64,000 bases of DNA from Alkalibacterium putridalgicola (GCF_900109825.1 NZ_FOBL01000001.1:154822-218821), one strand, 5' to 3'. Shown: positions 30,709 to 41,580, counted from the first letter of the stretch. The notes: generated from the letters alone by a model not told the origin. Made by a program: numbers and translations.

Positions 30709-30743
30709 AGAAGCGATCTCAGTTTATGAGGTCGCTTCTTTAA
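30709..30743. terminator. Bidirectional terminator between the lipid kinase and recD2
   Basis: Hairpin AAGAAGCGATCTCA / TGAGGTCGCTTCTT with a GTTTA loop; lies between convergent genes and slightly overlaps the recD2 end. Confidence 0.75.
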
Positions 30744-33145
30744 GGTTTGATACCTTCCATGCCGATCATCGGATCCACTGCATCAGTTTCAACATCTGAA
30801 GGCGTCAGGACATAGTCGGCTCTTGACTGAGGTGTTTCTATTTTCTTTCTCTTGATTTCCAGAACCGGGTTCTCTTCTTTTGAACTGGTACTGATCCGAC
30901 TGGCTAATGAGGTCAGCCGTTCCGTTGTATTTTCAGAAACGCTCTTCAGAAATGCATTCTGTTCTCCGCATAAAAGCAATGTCTGACTGGCACGTGTGAT
31001 GGCAGTATAAATGATATCCTTTTTGAGCATACGGCCATACCCGTATACGATAGGCAGAATGACCATCGGATATTCACTGCCTTGAGACTTATGGATAGAG
31101 CAGCAGTATGAGAGTGTGATTTTATTCCACTCATTTCTCAGATAGTTGACTTCATTACCGTCAAAATCTATGACCAGTTCTTCCACATTGTTTTCTGATT
31201 CTTTCTTTGAGACGATCCCGGTAATGATTCCCATATCTCCGTTGAAAACATTGCGCTCGGGCTCATTGATGAGCTGCAGAACTTTATCTCCTATACGGTA
31301 GTTTTTATCCATGAATTCGACTTCTTTGGTTTTTTCTTTTTTAGGATTGAAAAGATCCTGAAGATTTTTATTCAGCCGATCGATCCCGGCACTGCCTTTG
31401 TATATCGGGGCCAGCACCTGGATATCCTGAGCTGTGTACCCTTTTTCGATCGCTTTTGAAACTAATAATGACACGATATCGACGACCTGATTCGTCCCGC
31501 ACGGAAAGAAATTCCGGTCATTTTTCTTTGAAGTGAAATCATCGGGTATATCGCCTCTTTTAATTTCATGGGCCAGCGAGACGATCGATGAGCCGTCATT
31601 CTGGCGATAGATCTCAGTGAGTTCTTTTTTCTCGATTTCTTCACTCGCAATCAAATCTCTGAGGACCTGACCTGGCCCCACTGAAGGCAGCTGGTCTTTA
31701 TCTCCGACCATGATGACTTTCATATTATCTGGGACAGCTTTCAAGAGCTGATAAGCTAACCAGGTGTCGACCATCGACATCTCATCAATGATCAGGAGGG
31801 AACCTTTCAGCATCCGATCAGATTCCTGAAGCGGATCATCATCGGAACCCGTCAAGCCAAGAAGTCGATGAATGGTGCTTGATGGCAGTCCGGTCGTTTC
31901 TTTCATTCGTTTAGCTGCACGTCCAGTCGGTGCAGCCAGCAGGACAGGGAAAGAGTCATTGGGATAGTCTGCCGGATCCAGGCTGATATCTTCCAGTTCA
32001 GCATAAATGGATACGATGACTTCAAGGACCGTCGTCTTCCCTGTTCCAGGCCCTCCGGTCAGCAGGAATACCGGTGACGTTAAAGCTTTTTTTATCGCTT
32101 CTTTCTGAGACGATCCGAAAGAAATACCCCGACGCTTTTCAAACTGCTTTATTTTTTTGTTTATGGCAGCTTCTTTTACAGTTTCTTTTTCAGCATTTAT
32201 CTTCAACCGCTCTAGCGCATTGGCTATCCCCCACTCTGAAGCATACAGTGAAGGCAGGTAAAAGGCATCTTCCTCCTGGATGATGCTTTGAGAATCGACT
32301 AGTTCAATAATATTCTCAGCAATCAGATCCGGATCTATGATAAATGGCCGGCTTTTTTCCAGTACAGCGATGCTGTTATTCAATAAAAATTCTGCTTCTA
32401 CATAAGTATCGCCGGATTTCATGGTCTGTTCTTCAAGCGTATAAACGATGCCTGCTTTCACTCGTTCAGGTGCATCACCAACGATCCCGATCTCCTCAGC
32501 TACTGCATCCGCCCGGCTGAAACCGATACCCTCGATTTCTTCGATCAGCCGGTATGGATTTGACTGAATGACAGAGAGTGTGTCCCCTTCGAAGCGCTGA
32601 TATATCTTGTAAGCCAGTTTATTGGATATCCCGTAATTATTTAAGGCTATGATGACTTTCTGCATCCCCTGTTCTTTGTCCAGAACAGAAAGGATCATTT
32701 CTTTTTTTGATTCATTCAATCCAGGGATGCTGTCCAGCACCTTTTCATCATCAAGGATCATATCAATACAGTTCAGACCTAAAGTATCCACTATTTTTTC
32801 AGCAGACTTCTTTCCGATTCCTCTAAAGCGTGGACTGGAAAGATAGGTTACGATTGCTTCTTCAGTAGAGGGTTTTTCTTTGATATATTTTGAAGACTGA
32901 AACTGTAGTCCGTATTTCGGATGATCCGTCCACTTTCCAAAGAACTTGTAACTGTCCCCTTCTTGGATCTGACCAAAGTTACCTGTGACCACAGTCTGTG
33001 TCTCATCTACTTTTGTGTTCGTTGAATCGATCTTGACAAGCATCACTTTATAATAATTAGAAGGACTGGAGAAATATACCGCGGCTATTTCACCACTGAT
33101 ATACTCTTCTGAACCCATTTCGTTTGAAAAATCAAGCTGCTGCAT
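30740..33145 (-). CDS. recD2: ATP-dependent RecD2-like DNA helicase
   Basis: 5'-3' SF1B helicase acting in DNA repair and replication without RecBC. The N-terminal OB-like domain (about 10-75) is followed by helix-hairpin-helix motifs (RFRGIGKKSAEKI, EGIGFSRADAVAEEIG). The helicase core has Walker A TGGPGTGKTT, Walker B DEMSMVD, and the C-terminal motif IHKSQGSEYPM. Length of 801 residues is standard. A separate RecBC-type partner is not expected in this lineage. Confidence 0.95.
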   Translation of the reverse strand: MQQLDFSNEMGSEEYISGEIAAVYFSSPSNYYKVMLVKIDSTNTKVDETQTVVTGNFGQIQEGDSYKFFGKWTDHPKYGLQFQSSKYIKEKPSTEEAIVTYLSSPRFRGIGKKSAEKIVDTLGLNCIDMILDDEKVLDSIPGLNESKKEMILSVLDKEQGMQKVIIALNNYGISNKLAYKIYQRFEGDTLSVIQSNPYRLIEEIEGIGFSRADAVAEEIGIVGDAPERVKAGIVYTLEEQTMKSGDTYVEAEFLLNNSIAVLEKSRPFIIDPDLIAENIIELVDSQSIIQEEDAFYLPSLYASEWGIANALERLKINAEKETVKEAAINKKIKQFEKRRGISFGSSQKEAIKKALTSPVFLLTGGPGTGKTTVLEVIVSIYAELEDISLDPADYPNDSFPVLLAAPTGRAAKRMKETTGLPSSTIHRLLGLTGSDDDPLQESDRMLKGSLLIIDEMSMVDTWLAYQLLKAVPDNMKVIMVGDKDQLPSVGPGQVLRDLIASEEIEKKELTEIYRQNDGSSIVSLAHEIKRGDIPDDFTSKKNDRNFFPCGTNQVVDIVSLLVSKAIEKGYTAQDIQVLAPIYKGSAGIDRLNKNLQDLFNPKKEKTKEVEFMDKNYRIGDKVLQLINEPERNVFNGDMGIITGIVSKKESENNVEELVIDFDGNEVNYLRNEWNKITLSYCCSIHKSQGSEYPMVILPIVYGYGRMLKKDIIYTAITRASQTLLLCGEQNAFLKSVSENTTERLTSLASRISTSSKEENPVLEIKRKKIETPQSRADYVLTPSDVETDAVDPMIGMEGIKP

Positions 33146-33193
33146 GAGACGTCCTCCTTCCTTGAATAGTTTATCTAATACTCGTTCATTAAT

Positions 33194-33970
33194 CTAGAGG
33201 TTTTTACCAGAAACTTTATTTTCTTCTCTGAATTTAGAGGGTGAAACAGACTTTAATTCCTTGAAATTACGGTTGAACGTGCGCAGTGTCTTATACCCGC
33301 ATTTTTGAGAAATATCACTTATCGTCTCTTCCGTATTGAGCAGGAGATAAGTTGCCTGAGTTAAACGGTATCTGTTTATATAGGTCGTGAATGTCAGGTT
33401 CGTGTAAGTGTAAAACAGTTTTGAGACATAGGCATAATCATATTGGATGGCTTTTGTGACATCTTTTAATGTACAGTCATCCTGATAGTGATTGTCGATA
33501 TAAATAAGGACGTTCTGGATGATCTTCCGTTTTGAGGATACTTTTATTTCTTCAAAAGATGTCGAACGGATCAGTGTATCACAATACCCATATAAGACTG
33601 CTTTCTGTGCATAAATAGAGGACAGTGCCTGTTTTTCCGGTATCTCTGTCACTGCAAAGCGGTTATCTTCTGGTACAGAACTTTTGTAAGATGAAAAAAA
33701 ATGTCCAATCAGTTCTGGTGAAAAAATAAGTACTCTACAGACAGAATATTCTGGTGTAGACAGTTTATGCAGCTGATTAGGAAAAATGAATACAGCCTCC
33801 CCCTCTTTAAGGTGATAGTCTCTTTCTTCAACAGCAATGACCATTTCACCTTTCTCTACAATAATGATTTCATATGCCCGATGAAAATGAAGTGGAAAAT
33901 TCAAATCTTTCAATGAAGAATAGGTGAACTGTTCTTCTCCTTCCATACCATACTGCTCGAATAAGTACAT
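33194..33970 (-). CDS. AraC-family regulator with cupin sensor
   Basis: Transcription factor: N-terminal cupin fold (FPLHFHRAYEIIIVEKG, then HLKEGEAVFIFPNQLHKL; about residues 25-85) and C-terminal double helix-turn-helix (about 160-250; CTLKDVTKAIQYDYAYVSKL and ISDISQKCGYKTLRTFNRNF). The cupin suggests a sugar-like ligand. The frame opens at GTG 33991, but AAAGGAG fits the ATG at 33970, giving 258 residues. It stands alone; no adjacent sugar operon is visible, so the target genes are unknown. Confidence 0.88.
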   Translation of the reverse strand: MYLFEQYGMEGEEQFTYSSLKDLNFPLHFHRAYEIIIVEKGEMVIAVEERDYHLKEGEAVFIFPNQLHKLSTPEYSVCRVLIFSPELIGHFFSSYKSSVPEDNRFAVTEIPEKQALSSIYAQKAVLYGYCDTLIRSTSFEEIKVSSKRKIIQNVLIYIDNHYQDDCTLKDVTKAIQYDYAYVSKLFYTYTNLTFTTYINRYRLTQATYLLLNTEETISDISQKCGYKTLRTFNRNFKELKSVSPSKFREENKVSGKNL

Positions 33971-34063
33971 GCGTACCGCTCCTTTTATCACTAATATTGT
34001 CTATCAGTATACTACATCTGAAACAGAAAGGACATTCATTTTGAAGGGTTCATCCAGAAAGTA

Positions 34064-34101
34064 AAAAAAGAGCTGTCTGATCAACAGAGCAGCTCTTTTA
34101 T
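34064..34101 (-). terminator. Terminator after mnmA
   Basis: Hairpin AAAAGAGCTG / CAGCTCTTTT downstream of the mnmA stop, A-rich outside the 5' arm and T-rich outside the 3' arm. Confidence 0.8.
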
Positions 34102-34112
34102 CATCATCTCAC

Positions 34113-35330
<1,218 letters not shown>

Positions 35331-35352
35331 TCAAGGGATAGCGGGGATTATT

Positions 35353-35393
35353 AAAAGAAAAGACACACAATTGGATTGTGTGTCTTTTCTCTG
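35353..35393 (-). terminator. Terminator after the DUF1831 gene
   Basis: Hairpin AGAAAAGACACACAAT / ATTGTGTGTCTTTTCT with 16-nt arms, between DUF1831 and mnmA. mnmA may therefore also have its own promoter. Confidence 0.85.
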
Positions 35394-35421
35394 GAGCAGG
35401 TTTTTAGGTTGAAAGAGGGTT

Positions 35422-35763
35422 TTAAACCTTTTTAAGAACATTGGCGTTGACAAGCGATTCAATGATCCCTTCGGCAAATTTCCTTTCCTCTTCCAGCTGA
35501 TTGGATTTGTATAGGTCGACTTTCTTCAACCCGTTCGAGGTCACAGCAGACAGTTTCAGCTCATTGATCTCCTTGGAAATAACCAGTTTCAGTTTAGGGA
35601 CTTTCTTGTCCTGACTATGCAGAGAAAGGACACGCTCATATTGAAACGAACCGTTTTTACTTTCCAGGAACCCGTTGTCTCTAAGCGTGTACCGTTTTGC
35701 ATCCTCATGTACAGCATAATGATCCTCACTGCCTAATAAATGATCTGTCTTGTATGTTGCCAT
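35422..35763 (-). CDS. DUF1831 family protein
   Basis: Small soluble protein of 113 residues that I assign to DUF1831, a family found mainly in Lactobacillales and often encoded between a cysteine desulfurase and mnmA, exactly as here. The sequence is mixed alpha/beta (SFQYERVLSLHSQD, PKLKLVISKEINELKLSAV) with a C-terminal helix. Its biochemical role is not established; a link to sulfur transfer is inference from context. A GGAGG lies 9 bases before the ATG. Confidence 0.8.
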   Translation of the reverse strand: MATYKTDHLLGSEDHYAVHEDAKRYTLRDNGFLESKNGSFQYERVLSLHSQDKKVPKLKLVISKEINELKLSAVTSNGLKKVDLYKSNQLEEERKFAEGIIESLVNANVLKKV

Positions 35764-35805
35764 TCATTTATTCCTCCTTTAAAGTTCTACTGTCTTTATT
35801 ATACA

Positions 35806-36960
35806 TCAACTTCCCTTTAAAAAAGTACAGGCGTCCTGAATTTTTTCAACTGTTTTTATAATAGCTTCTTCTGTAACGCCCTGACCAAAACTCACTCTAA
35901 CCGTTTCTTCCACTGCTGGGTGGTTTTTATTGTACAGGGCGATCAGAACATGACTGGGATCAACATTCCCTGCTGAACAGGCGGAACCTGTCGATACAGC
36001 GATGCGCGCTAAATCAAGATGAATAAGCAGCTTATCTGCCGGTACACCTTTTAAATGGACACTGAGAATATGCGGCAGGCTTTGAGCCATTGTTCCGTTC
36101 ACCGCAAAGTCGACGCCGGTTTCTTCCAGTTTATTTACAAACAGCTTTTTAAAATAACTGTAAGACTCTCTCAGATCTTTTTTATTTGCCATCCTTAATT
36201 CCACTGCTTGTTTAAATCCCGCTATGGCAGGAATATTTTCAGTTCCTGCTCTTTTATTGTTTTCCTGTTCGCCGCCCATGATGAGACGGGGAATCGACAG
36301 ATCTTCCTTTATATACAGAAAACCTATGCCTTTTGGCCCATTGATCTTATGTGCCGAAACTGAAAGCAGATCGATTTTCGCATCTCTGACGTCGATGTCT
36401 TCTGTTCCATACGCCTGGACAGCATCTGTATGAAAGACGATGTCAGGAGCTGTTTCTTTCAGATACTGCCCTATTCCTCGTATGGGCATCAAACTGCCGA
36501 TCTCATTATTGCCGTACATGATCGAAACGAGGATAGTGTCGTCCCGCAAAGCTTCTTCGACCTGCAGGGCGGTCACCTCCCCATCTTCATTAACAGGAAG
36601 ATAAGTGACAGCAAATCCTGTTTCCTCTAGATACTGCATGGGCTTTAGGACAGCCGGATGTTCGACCGCCGTCGTTATGATGTGCTTCCCTTTGTACTTA
36701 AGCTTTTCCGCAGTCTTCAATACAGCCATGTTATCACTTTCAGTCCCGCCGCTGGTAATGACGATTTCCTGCGCCTTGGCTCCTATGCTTTCTGCAAACG
36801 TTCGACGGGCTTCTTCTACCAGTCCCCTGCTTTCGCGTCCGATCTGATGGATACTTGAGGCATTGCCAAAGTTTCTTTTCATCGCCTCTGTCATGACATC
36901 TATCACTTCAGGATGCATCGGTGTTGTCGCTGCGTGATCTAAATAGACTGTTTCGTTCAT
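35806..36960 (-). CDS. Cysteine desulfurase (MnmA partner)
   Basis: PLP-dependent IscS/NifS-type enzyme that takes sulfur from cysteine as an enzyme-bound persulfide. The N-terminal YLDHAATTPMHPEV, PLP-lysine motif SAHKINGPKGIGF and the active-site cysteine loop STGSACSAGN are present. Length 384. Lies upstream of DUF1831 and mnmA and 17 bases downstream of gshAB, so it most likely feeds tRNA 2-thiolation. A second desulfurase in the window (58555-59691) is paired with ThiI. Confidence 0.94.
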   Translation of the reverse strand: MNETVYLDHAATTPMHPEVIDVMTEAMKRNFGNASSIHQIGRESRGLVEEARRTFAESIGAKAQEIVITSGGTESDNMAVLKTAEKLKYKGKHIITTAVEHPAVLKPMQYLEETGFAVTYLPVNEDGEVTALQVEEALRDDTILVSIMYGNNEIGSLMPIRGIGQYLKETAPDIVFHTDAVQAYGTEDIDVRDAKIDLLSVSAHKINGPKGIGFLYIKEDLSIPRLIMGGEQENNKRAGTENIPAIAGFKQAVELRMANKKDLRESYSYFKKLFVNKLEETGVDFAVNGTMAQSLPHILSVHLKGVPADKLLIHLDLARIAVSTGSACSAGNVDPSHVLIALYNKNHPAVEETVRVSFGQGVTEEAIIKTVEKIQDACTFLKGS

Positions 36961-36977
36961 GATCTGTCCTTTCTAAA

Positions 36978-39245
36978 TTAAGAGAGTTCGATGTTGGGAT
37001 ATAACATATCCAGTACTTTTCTTGATAATCGTCTGCCTTTTCCTTTTTGTACATAAGCATGCATATTCATTGCCGGATTGAAGTTGGCTTCGATGACCGT
37101 ATAGCCTTTATTTTCTTCTGTACTTGATACATGGATATCCGGCACGATCAGATCCAGACCAGTCACTTTAACGTCTAATGCACGAGCAATCTCTTCTGCA
37201 ATCGTTTTGTAGCTTTCATGCATATCGTCGGTCACGTCGATCGAATCGCCGCCCGTAGAAATATTTGAGTTTTCACGGAGATACACTTTTTCATTTTTGG
37301 CTATCACACTGTTGAAAGCATACCCTTGTTCTTTCAGCATCAGTGCCTCTATCTCGCCCATTTTGATCTTTGCCAGCGGAGCACGGTGATTCTCTCCTCT
37401 GTAAGGATGCGTATTTTTCATTCCGATCAGCTCTCTGACTGTATGTTCACCGTCACCCGTGACATTAGCCGGTTCTCGGAGCAAAACGGCTTCTACCTTT
37501 CCATCCAGAACAAAGAAACGGTATTCTGTCCCCTCGATATATTCTTCTATGAGGATGCTATCATCTTTTGTAAAGGCAAAGTTCAGTGCTTCTTCATAAT
37601 CGGCTCTTTCAGGTGTCTGTTTAAAAATCGTGATGCCTACACCGTAGTTGGTCGATTTAGGTTTGATGACGATGGCTCTGTCTTTAGCAATGACATAATA
37701 GTCTTTAGCTTCCTCCAGTGAAGAAAACTCTTCTCCTTCAGGAACAGCAAAATCATTGTCTTTGAGTAACTTCTTTGTCACGGTTTTATTTGCCATGATC
37801 CAGTGAGAAATATACGTATCTCTTGAAGTCATGTTGCCGTTTCTGACGTATTCTTTATCGCCTTTATAATTAAAGTCCAGGAACTGGTCCTGTTCATCCA
37901 GTACCGTGGTTTTCACACCGAGCTGCAGAGCATCGAACAAAAGCAGCTGTGTGCTCATTTCCAGTGTTTCAAATCCATTCAAAAGGAAAGGCTTCTCCAG
38001 AGACAGCTGTTTGTATCTTTTTCCCAGCTCGATACCATATTCAATAAACGAGTCTCTGCTTTTCTGTTCCTCGACGATCCGAGCGGACAGCGTCTCTTTT
38101 GGATGATGAAACAGATGGATCGCTTTGTCTATCACAGCTGTATAGTCATCACTCAGATCCAGTTCCATACTGGTCTCCTTCATACGTTTCAATAATGCAA
38201 GACCTTCTTCTTTATACTGCGAAGGTTCAAAGGGATGTTCAAGCGCAGTGGCTGCGTTCTTAGCTATACCTACCTTGATATCCTCATCTGTGTTGTCTTC
38301 ATCCATCCATACCATCGTCAGCAGATAGACATGAACAAATAGAGACTGCTCATAAGAAAATCCAAGCGGATCGAGCGGGTTCAGGTCGAATGACCGGAAT
38401 TCAACGTAGCGTGTGCCGTTATTGACTAACTGGCAGACGTTTTTTCCGGCGCCCCGTAAACGCGATGAACCGTAATATTCTCTTTCTTCATATAAAGTAT
38501 TGTTTTGTACTAACTCTTCGATATCACGAATATAATTCTCTATGGATTCATAAGAAACATTATCGCTGAACGTGTTGTGATAGCCGTACTGGCTGTTTCT
38601 AAGACTTCTTACAGGACCGATAGTCTCACTGTCCAAAAGCGAAGGATGACTTGTGGGAGATGCTCCGAACAGGTAAGTCAGGACCCACTGATACCTTAAA
38701 TAATTTCGCGACATCTTCAGGTACAAGTCATTGCACCACTCATCGACATTTTCTTCTGACTGAACATGACTGTTGATTTTCTCCAGAAACTCAGGGGTAA
38801 AAGAGAAATTATAATGGACACCGCTGATCATCTGTTTTTTTCTGCCATATTTTTCAGCCAGTTTTTCACGATACCGGATTTCTCTGTAATCATCCACTTT
38901 GATCAGAGGAATATCCTCTTCTTCCGGCAGGATATTAGCCATGCTGAATGGCCAGACAAATTCATCTTCATCGATCGTGCGGTTGACGACATCATGCAAA
39001 GCCTTCAGCCATTGATACTGCTGCTTTAAAGTGTCCAGAGCCGGCGTAACTAATTCAAGCTGCGCCTCACTGAAGTCTGTCTGGACATAAGGATGATGAT
39101 TACGGCTACCGAATCCGGCCGGATGATCTGTTTGAGCGAGATGTCCTGATTCATCGGTTCTTAGCCCTTCCTTCTCTATACCGAAGGATCCTTTTACAAA
39201 ATAAGGTTCAAGCTGATTGTTCTGTATTATTTTCTTTAGATTCAT
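36978..39245 (-). CDS. gshAB: Bifunctional glutamate-cysteine ligase/glutathione synthetase
   Basis: Makes glutathione in one protein. The N-terminal two thirds is a gamma-glutamylcysteine ligase (GSFGIEKEGLRT near residue 20; RGAGKNVCQLVNNGTRYVEF around 310-330). The C-terminal third is an ATP-grasp domain (VIKPKSTNYGVGITIF; LIEEYIEGTEYRFFVLDGKV; DLIVPDIHVSS). The frame is open from 39284, but AAGAGGAAG supports the ATG at 39245, giving 755 residues, the usual length of the fusion in Listeria and lactic acid bacteria. Adjacent to the sulfur-transfer genes. Confidence 0.96.
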   Translation of the reverse strand: MNLKKIIQNNQLEPYFVKGSFGIEKEGLRTDESGHLAQTDHPAGFGSRNHHPYVQTDFSEAQLELVTPALDTLKQQYQWLKALHDVVNRTIDEDEFVWPFSMANILPEEEDIPLIKVDDYREIRYREKLAEKYGRKKQMISGVHYNFSFTPEFLEKINSHVQSEENVDEWCNDLYLKMSRNYLRYQWVLTYLFGASPTSHPSLLDSETIGPVRSLRNSQYGYHNTFSDNVSYESIENYIRDIEELVQNNTLYEEREYYGSSRLRGAGKNVCQLVNNGTRYVEFRSFDLNPLDPLGFSYEQSLFVHVYLLTMVWMDEDNTDEDIKVGIAKNAATALEHPFEPSQYKEEGLALLKRMKETSMELDLSDDYTAVIDKAIHLFHHPKETLSARIVEEQKSRDSFIEYGIELGKRYKQLSLEKPFLLNGFETLEMSTQLLLFDALQLGVKTTVLDEQDQFLDFNYKGDKEYVRNGNMTSRDTYISHWIMANKTVTKKLLKDNDFAVPEGEEFSSLEEAKDYYVIAKDRAIVIKPKSTNYGVGITIFKQTPERADYEEALNFAFTKDDSILIEEYIEGTEYRFFVLDGKVEAVLLREPANVTGDGEHTVRELIGMKNTHPYRGENHRAPLAKIKMGEIEALMLKEQGYAFNSVIAKNEKVYLRENSNISTGGDSIDVTDDMHESYKTIAEEIARALDVKVTGLDLIVPDIHVSSTEENKGYTVIEANFNPAMNMHAYVQKGKGRRLSRKVLDMLYPNIELS

Positions 39246-39340
39246 TTTATACTTCCTCTTAATATAATATGCTGTTGATATCAATTTATATCATATCACA
39301 AAAGGTCTCATCCAACATAAAAAATTAGTCTTTTCCATAG

Positions 39341-39354
39341 CAAACATTCGTTCA
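39341..39354. promoter_or_regulatory. LexA/DinR-box-like sequence before rarA
   Basis: CAAACATTCGTTCA matches 11 of 14 positions of the Gram-positive SOS box CGAACRNRYGTTYC. It lies 77-90 bases before the rarA start, upstream of a possible -10 (TATACT). A tentative operator only. Confidence 0.25.
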
Positions 39355-39430
39355 CTTTCATTCCATTGTTCAAGAAAGAATGCTATACTTGTATCACCTG
39401 AAATTACGCGTTTCATTAAGGAGAATCACA

Positions 39431-40696
39431 TTGAACAAACCATTAGCCTACCGCATGCGGCCAAAAACCATTGACAACATCGTAGGACAGACGCACCTCG
39501 TGGGAGAAGGAAAGATCATATGGCGGATGGTAAAAGCCAAACAGCTTTCCTCCATGATTTTATATGGTCCTCCCGGTATCGGAAAAACGAGCATAGCAAG
39601 CGCCATAGCGGGATCCACTCAATATGCCTTTCGCATGCTGAACGCAGCGACTGACAAGAAAAAAGATCTGGAGATCGTTGTGGAAGAAGCAAAAATGAGC
39701 GGGACGGTCGTCCTCCTCCTCGACGAGGTACATCGTCTGGATAAACCGAAACAGGATTTTCTGCTCCCGCACCTTGAAAACGGACGGATCGTCCTGATCG
39801 GAGCCACAACAGAAAACCCATATATATCCATCCATCCTGCGATCAGAAGTCGGGCACAGATCTTTGAACTGAAACCTCTTACTGAGGACCATATCATATC
39901 CGCTTTAGATAGAGCCTTGGCTGACAAAGAGAACGGTCTCGGTACTTATCCTATCACTATCGAAGGAAATGTATTAGACTACTTTGCCCGGGCGACCCAA
40001 GGCGATTTGCGTAGTGCGTTGAATGCACTGGAACTGGCTGTAAAATCAACTGAACCAGACGGCGACGGATCCATCACCATCACTAAAGAAACCGCAGAAG
40101 AGTGTCTTCAAAGAAAGGCATTGAGTCACGATAAAGATGGCGACGCCCACTATAATGCCATCTCAGCCTTCCAGAAATCGATTCGCGGCAGTGATGTTCA
40201 CGCTGCGCTTCACTACCTTGCCCGTTTGATCGAGGCCGGGGAGTTGAAAGTCATTATAAGACGTTTGATCGTTACCGCTTATGAAGATATCGGATTAGCC
40301 AATCCGGCCGGCGTTGCCCGCGTGGTCACAGCGGCAGAAGCTGCTGAAAAAATCGGATTTCCCGAAGCACGTATTCCTTTAGCCAATGCCGTTATCGAAA
40401 TGTGTCTATCCCCTAAATCAAACAGTGCCATTTCTGCAATAGATGCTGCTTTGAACGATGTCAGAAATGGTTTATCTGGAGATGTCCCCGACCATCTGAA
40501 AGACACCCATTACTCAGGCGCTGAAAAGTTGGGAAGCGGGGTCGGCTACAAGTATCCCCACAGCCACGACGATCATTGGATAAAACAGCAGTATCTCCCT
40601 GACAGCATCAAAAACAAAACGTACTATTCTCCTGCAGCAACGTCTAAATTTGAAAATGCCCTGAATAGTCAATTATCTAAATTCAATAATAAATAA
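39431..40696 (+). CDS. rarA: Replication-associated recombination protein RarA (MgsA)
   Basis: AAA+ clamp-loader-like ATPase that acts at stalled replication forks. Walker A GPPGIGKTS at about residues 46-54, Walker B LLLDEVHRLD, sensor GATTENP, and the C-terminal MgsA tetramerisation region (AYEDIGLANP). The frame is open from 39380, but AAGGAG is 7 bases before the TTG at 39431 (MNKPLAYRMRP), giving 421 residues. It is followed by the 6S RNA gene. Confidence 0.94.
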   Translation: MNKPLAYRMRPKTIDNIVGQTHLVGEGKIIWRMVKAKQLSSMILYGPPGIGKTSIASAIAGSTQYAFRMLNAATDKKKDLEIVVEEAKMSGTVVLLLDEVHRLDKPKQDFLLPHLENGRIVLIGATTENPYISIHPAIRSRAQIFELKPLTEDHIISALDRALADKENGLGTYPITIEGNVLDYFARATQGDLRSALNALELAVKSTEPDGDGSITITKETAEECLQRKALSHDKDGDAHYNAISAFQKSIRGSDVHAALHYLARLIEAGELKVIIRRLIVTAYEDIGLANPAGVARVVTAAEAAEKIGFPEARIPLANAVIEMCLSPKSNSAISAIDAALNDVRNGLSGDVPDHLKDTHYSGAEKLGSGVGYKYPHSHDDHWIKQQYLPDSIKNKTYYSPAATSKFENALNSQLSKFNNK

Positions 40697-40719
40697 TTTT
40701 TATAACCAGGTACTCAGGA

Positions 40720-40748
40720 TTGACTAAATATACCCTCTGTGCTAATAT
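40720..40748 (+). promoter_or_regulatory. 6S RNA promoter
   Basis: TTGACT (40720-40725), 17 bases, TAATAT (40743-40748). It follows rarA and directs transcription into the structured RNA beginning near 40753. Confidence 0.8.
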
Positions 40749-40752
40749 AAAG

Positions 40753-40950
40753 ATAAGAATTCTGAGGTGTACGCGATGCCTACAAACTGTGTTGACCGAA
40801 CATTTTATTCAAACATTGGGATTCTAAAGGAAGGATTGCTGACACGCCTTATCACTTGGAAGTCAAATATTTTTCTGGTGAAGCCCACCTGCCAATAGCG
40901 GGTTCAACCTAACATGGCATTCAACCGGCACCATCGGATTTCTTATACTT
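40753..40950 (+). ncRNA. ssrS: 6S RNA
   Basis: About 198 nt between a strong promoter and a terminator, with no open frame. The ends pair: ATAAGAA (40753-40759) with TTCTTAT (40940-40946), GAGGTG with a CACC segment, and ATGCC with GGCAT. Further in, GTTGACC pairs with GGTTCAAC allowing one bulge. This leaves a long rod with an internal open region, the 6S architecture that mimics an open promoter and sequesters sigma-A polymerase. The place next to rarA recalls the Bacillus bsrA neighbourhood. Identification rests on structure and context, not on a covariance model. Confidence 0.75.
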
Positions 40951-40960
40951 AGTCATATTC

Positions 40961-40995
40961 AGAGCCAGGACTTAATGTCCTGGCTCTTTTTTTCC
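40961..40995 (+). terminator. Terminator after 6S RNA
   Basis: AGAGCCAGGAC / GTCCTGGCTCT hairpin followed by T7. Confidence 0.9.
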
Positions 40996-41064
40996 TTTTA
41001 TTAGGTAAATAAATTCTTTTTTAGTATAATGAAGGTAAGAATAAAGGAAGGGTTGTGTTGACAC

Positions 41065-41529
41065 ATGTTACAAGAGTATAAGAAAATTTTAGTTGCGATA
41101 GATGGTTCTTCACAGGCAGAGAAAGCTTTCAAGAAAGCTGTTGAAGTTGCCAAGAGAAACGATGCAGTTCTGGTTCTTGCTCACGTCATCGACACACGGG
41201 CTTATCAGTCATTCAGTACATTTGACGGTTCGATCGCTGATAACGCACGTGAAGAAGCTAAAAACACCCTGAATGACTATAAGGCATATGCTGAAAAAGA
41301 GGGGCTCTCTAAGGTCAAAACAGTGTTAGAGTATGGTTCTCCGAAAATAATGATCGCTAAACAGATCCCGGAAGCCGAAAATATCGATCTCATCATGCTA
41401 GGTGCTACCGGTTTGAATGCTGTTGAACGTATATTTGTCGGTTCTGTTTCTGAATACGTTATCCGTCAGGCTCAATGTGATGTCCTGATCGTCCGTACAG
41501 ACTTAAACAATGAATTTACTGAAGAATAA
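41065..41529 (+). CDS. Universal stress protein UspA family
   Basis: Single-domain Usp of 154 residues, likely an ATP-binding dimer induced by stress or growth arrest. The N-terminal strand ILVAIDGSSQAEKA and the C-terminal nucleotide motif GATGLNAVERIFVGSVS (G-2x-G-9x-G-S type) suggest an ATP-binding member. A TATAAT lies about 35 bases upstream. Monocistronic, with terminators on both sides. Confidence 0.92.
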   Translation: MLQEYKKILVAIDGSSQAEKAFKKAVEVAKRNDAVLVLAHVIDTRAYQSFSTFDGSIADNAREEAKNTLNDYKAYAEKEGLSKVKTVLEYGSPKIMIAKQIPEAENIDLIMLGATGLNAVERIFVGSVSEYVIRQAQCDVLIVRTDLNNEFTEE

Positions 41530-41540
41530 ATAAAGACTAA

Positions 41541-41580
41541 AAAAACGTCTCTTTTCCGTTTTGGAAAAGAGACGTTTTTG
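41541..41580. terminator. Bidirectional terminator between usp and ackA
   Basis: AAAAACGTCTCTTTTCC / GGAAAAGAGACGTTTTT hairpin between convergent genes. Confidence 0.92.
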
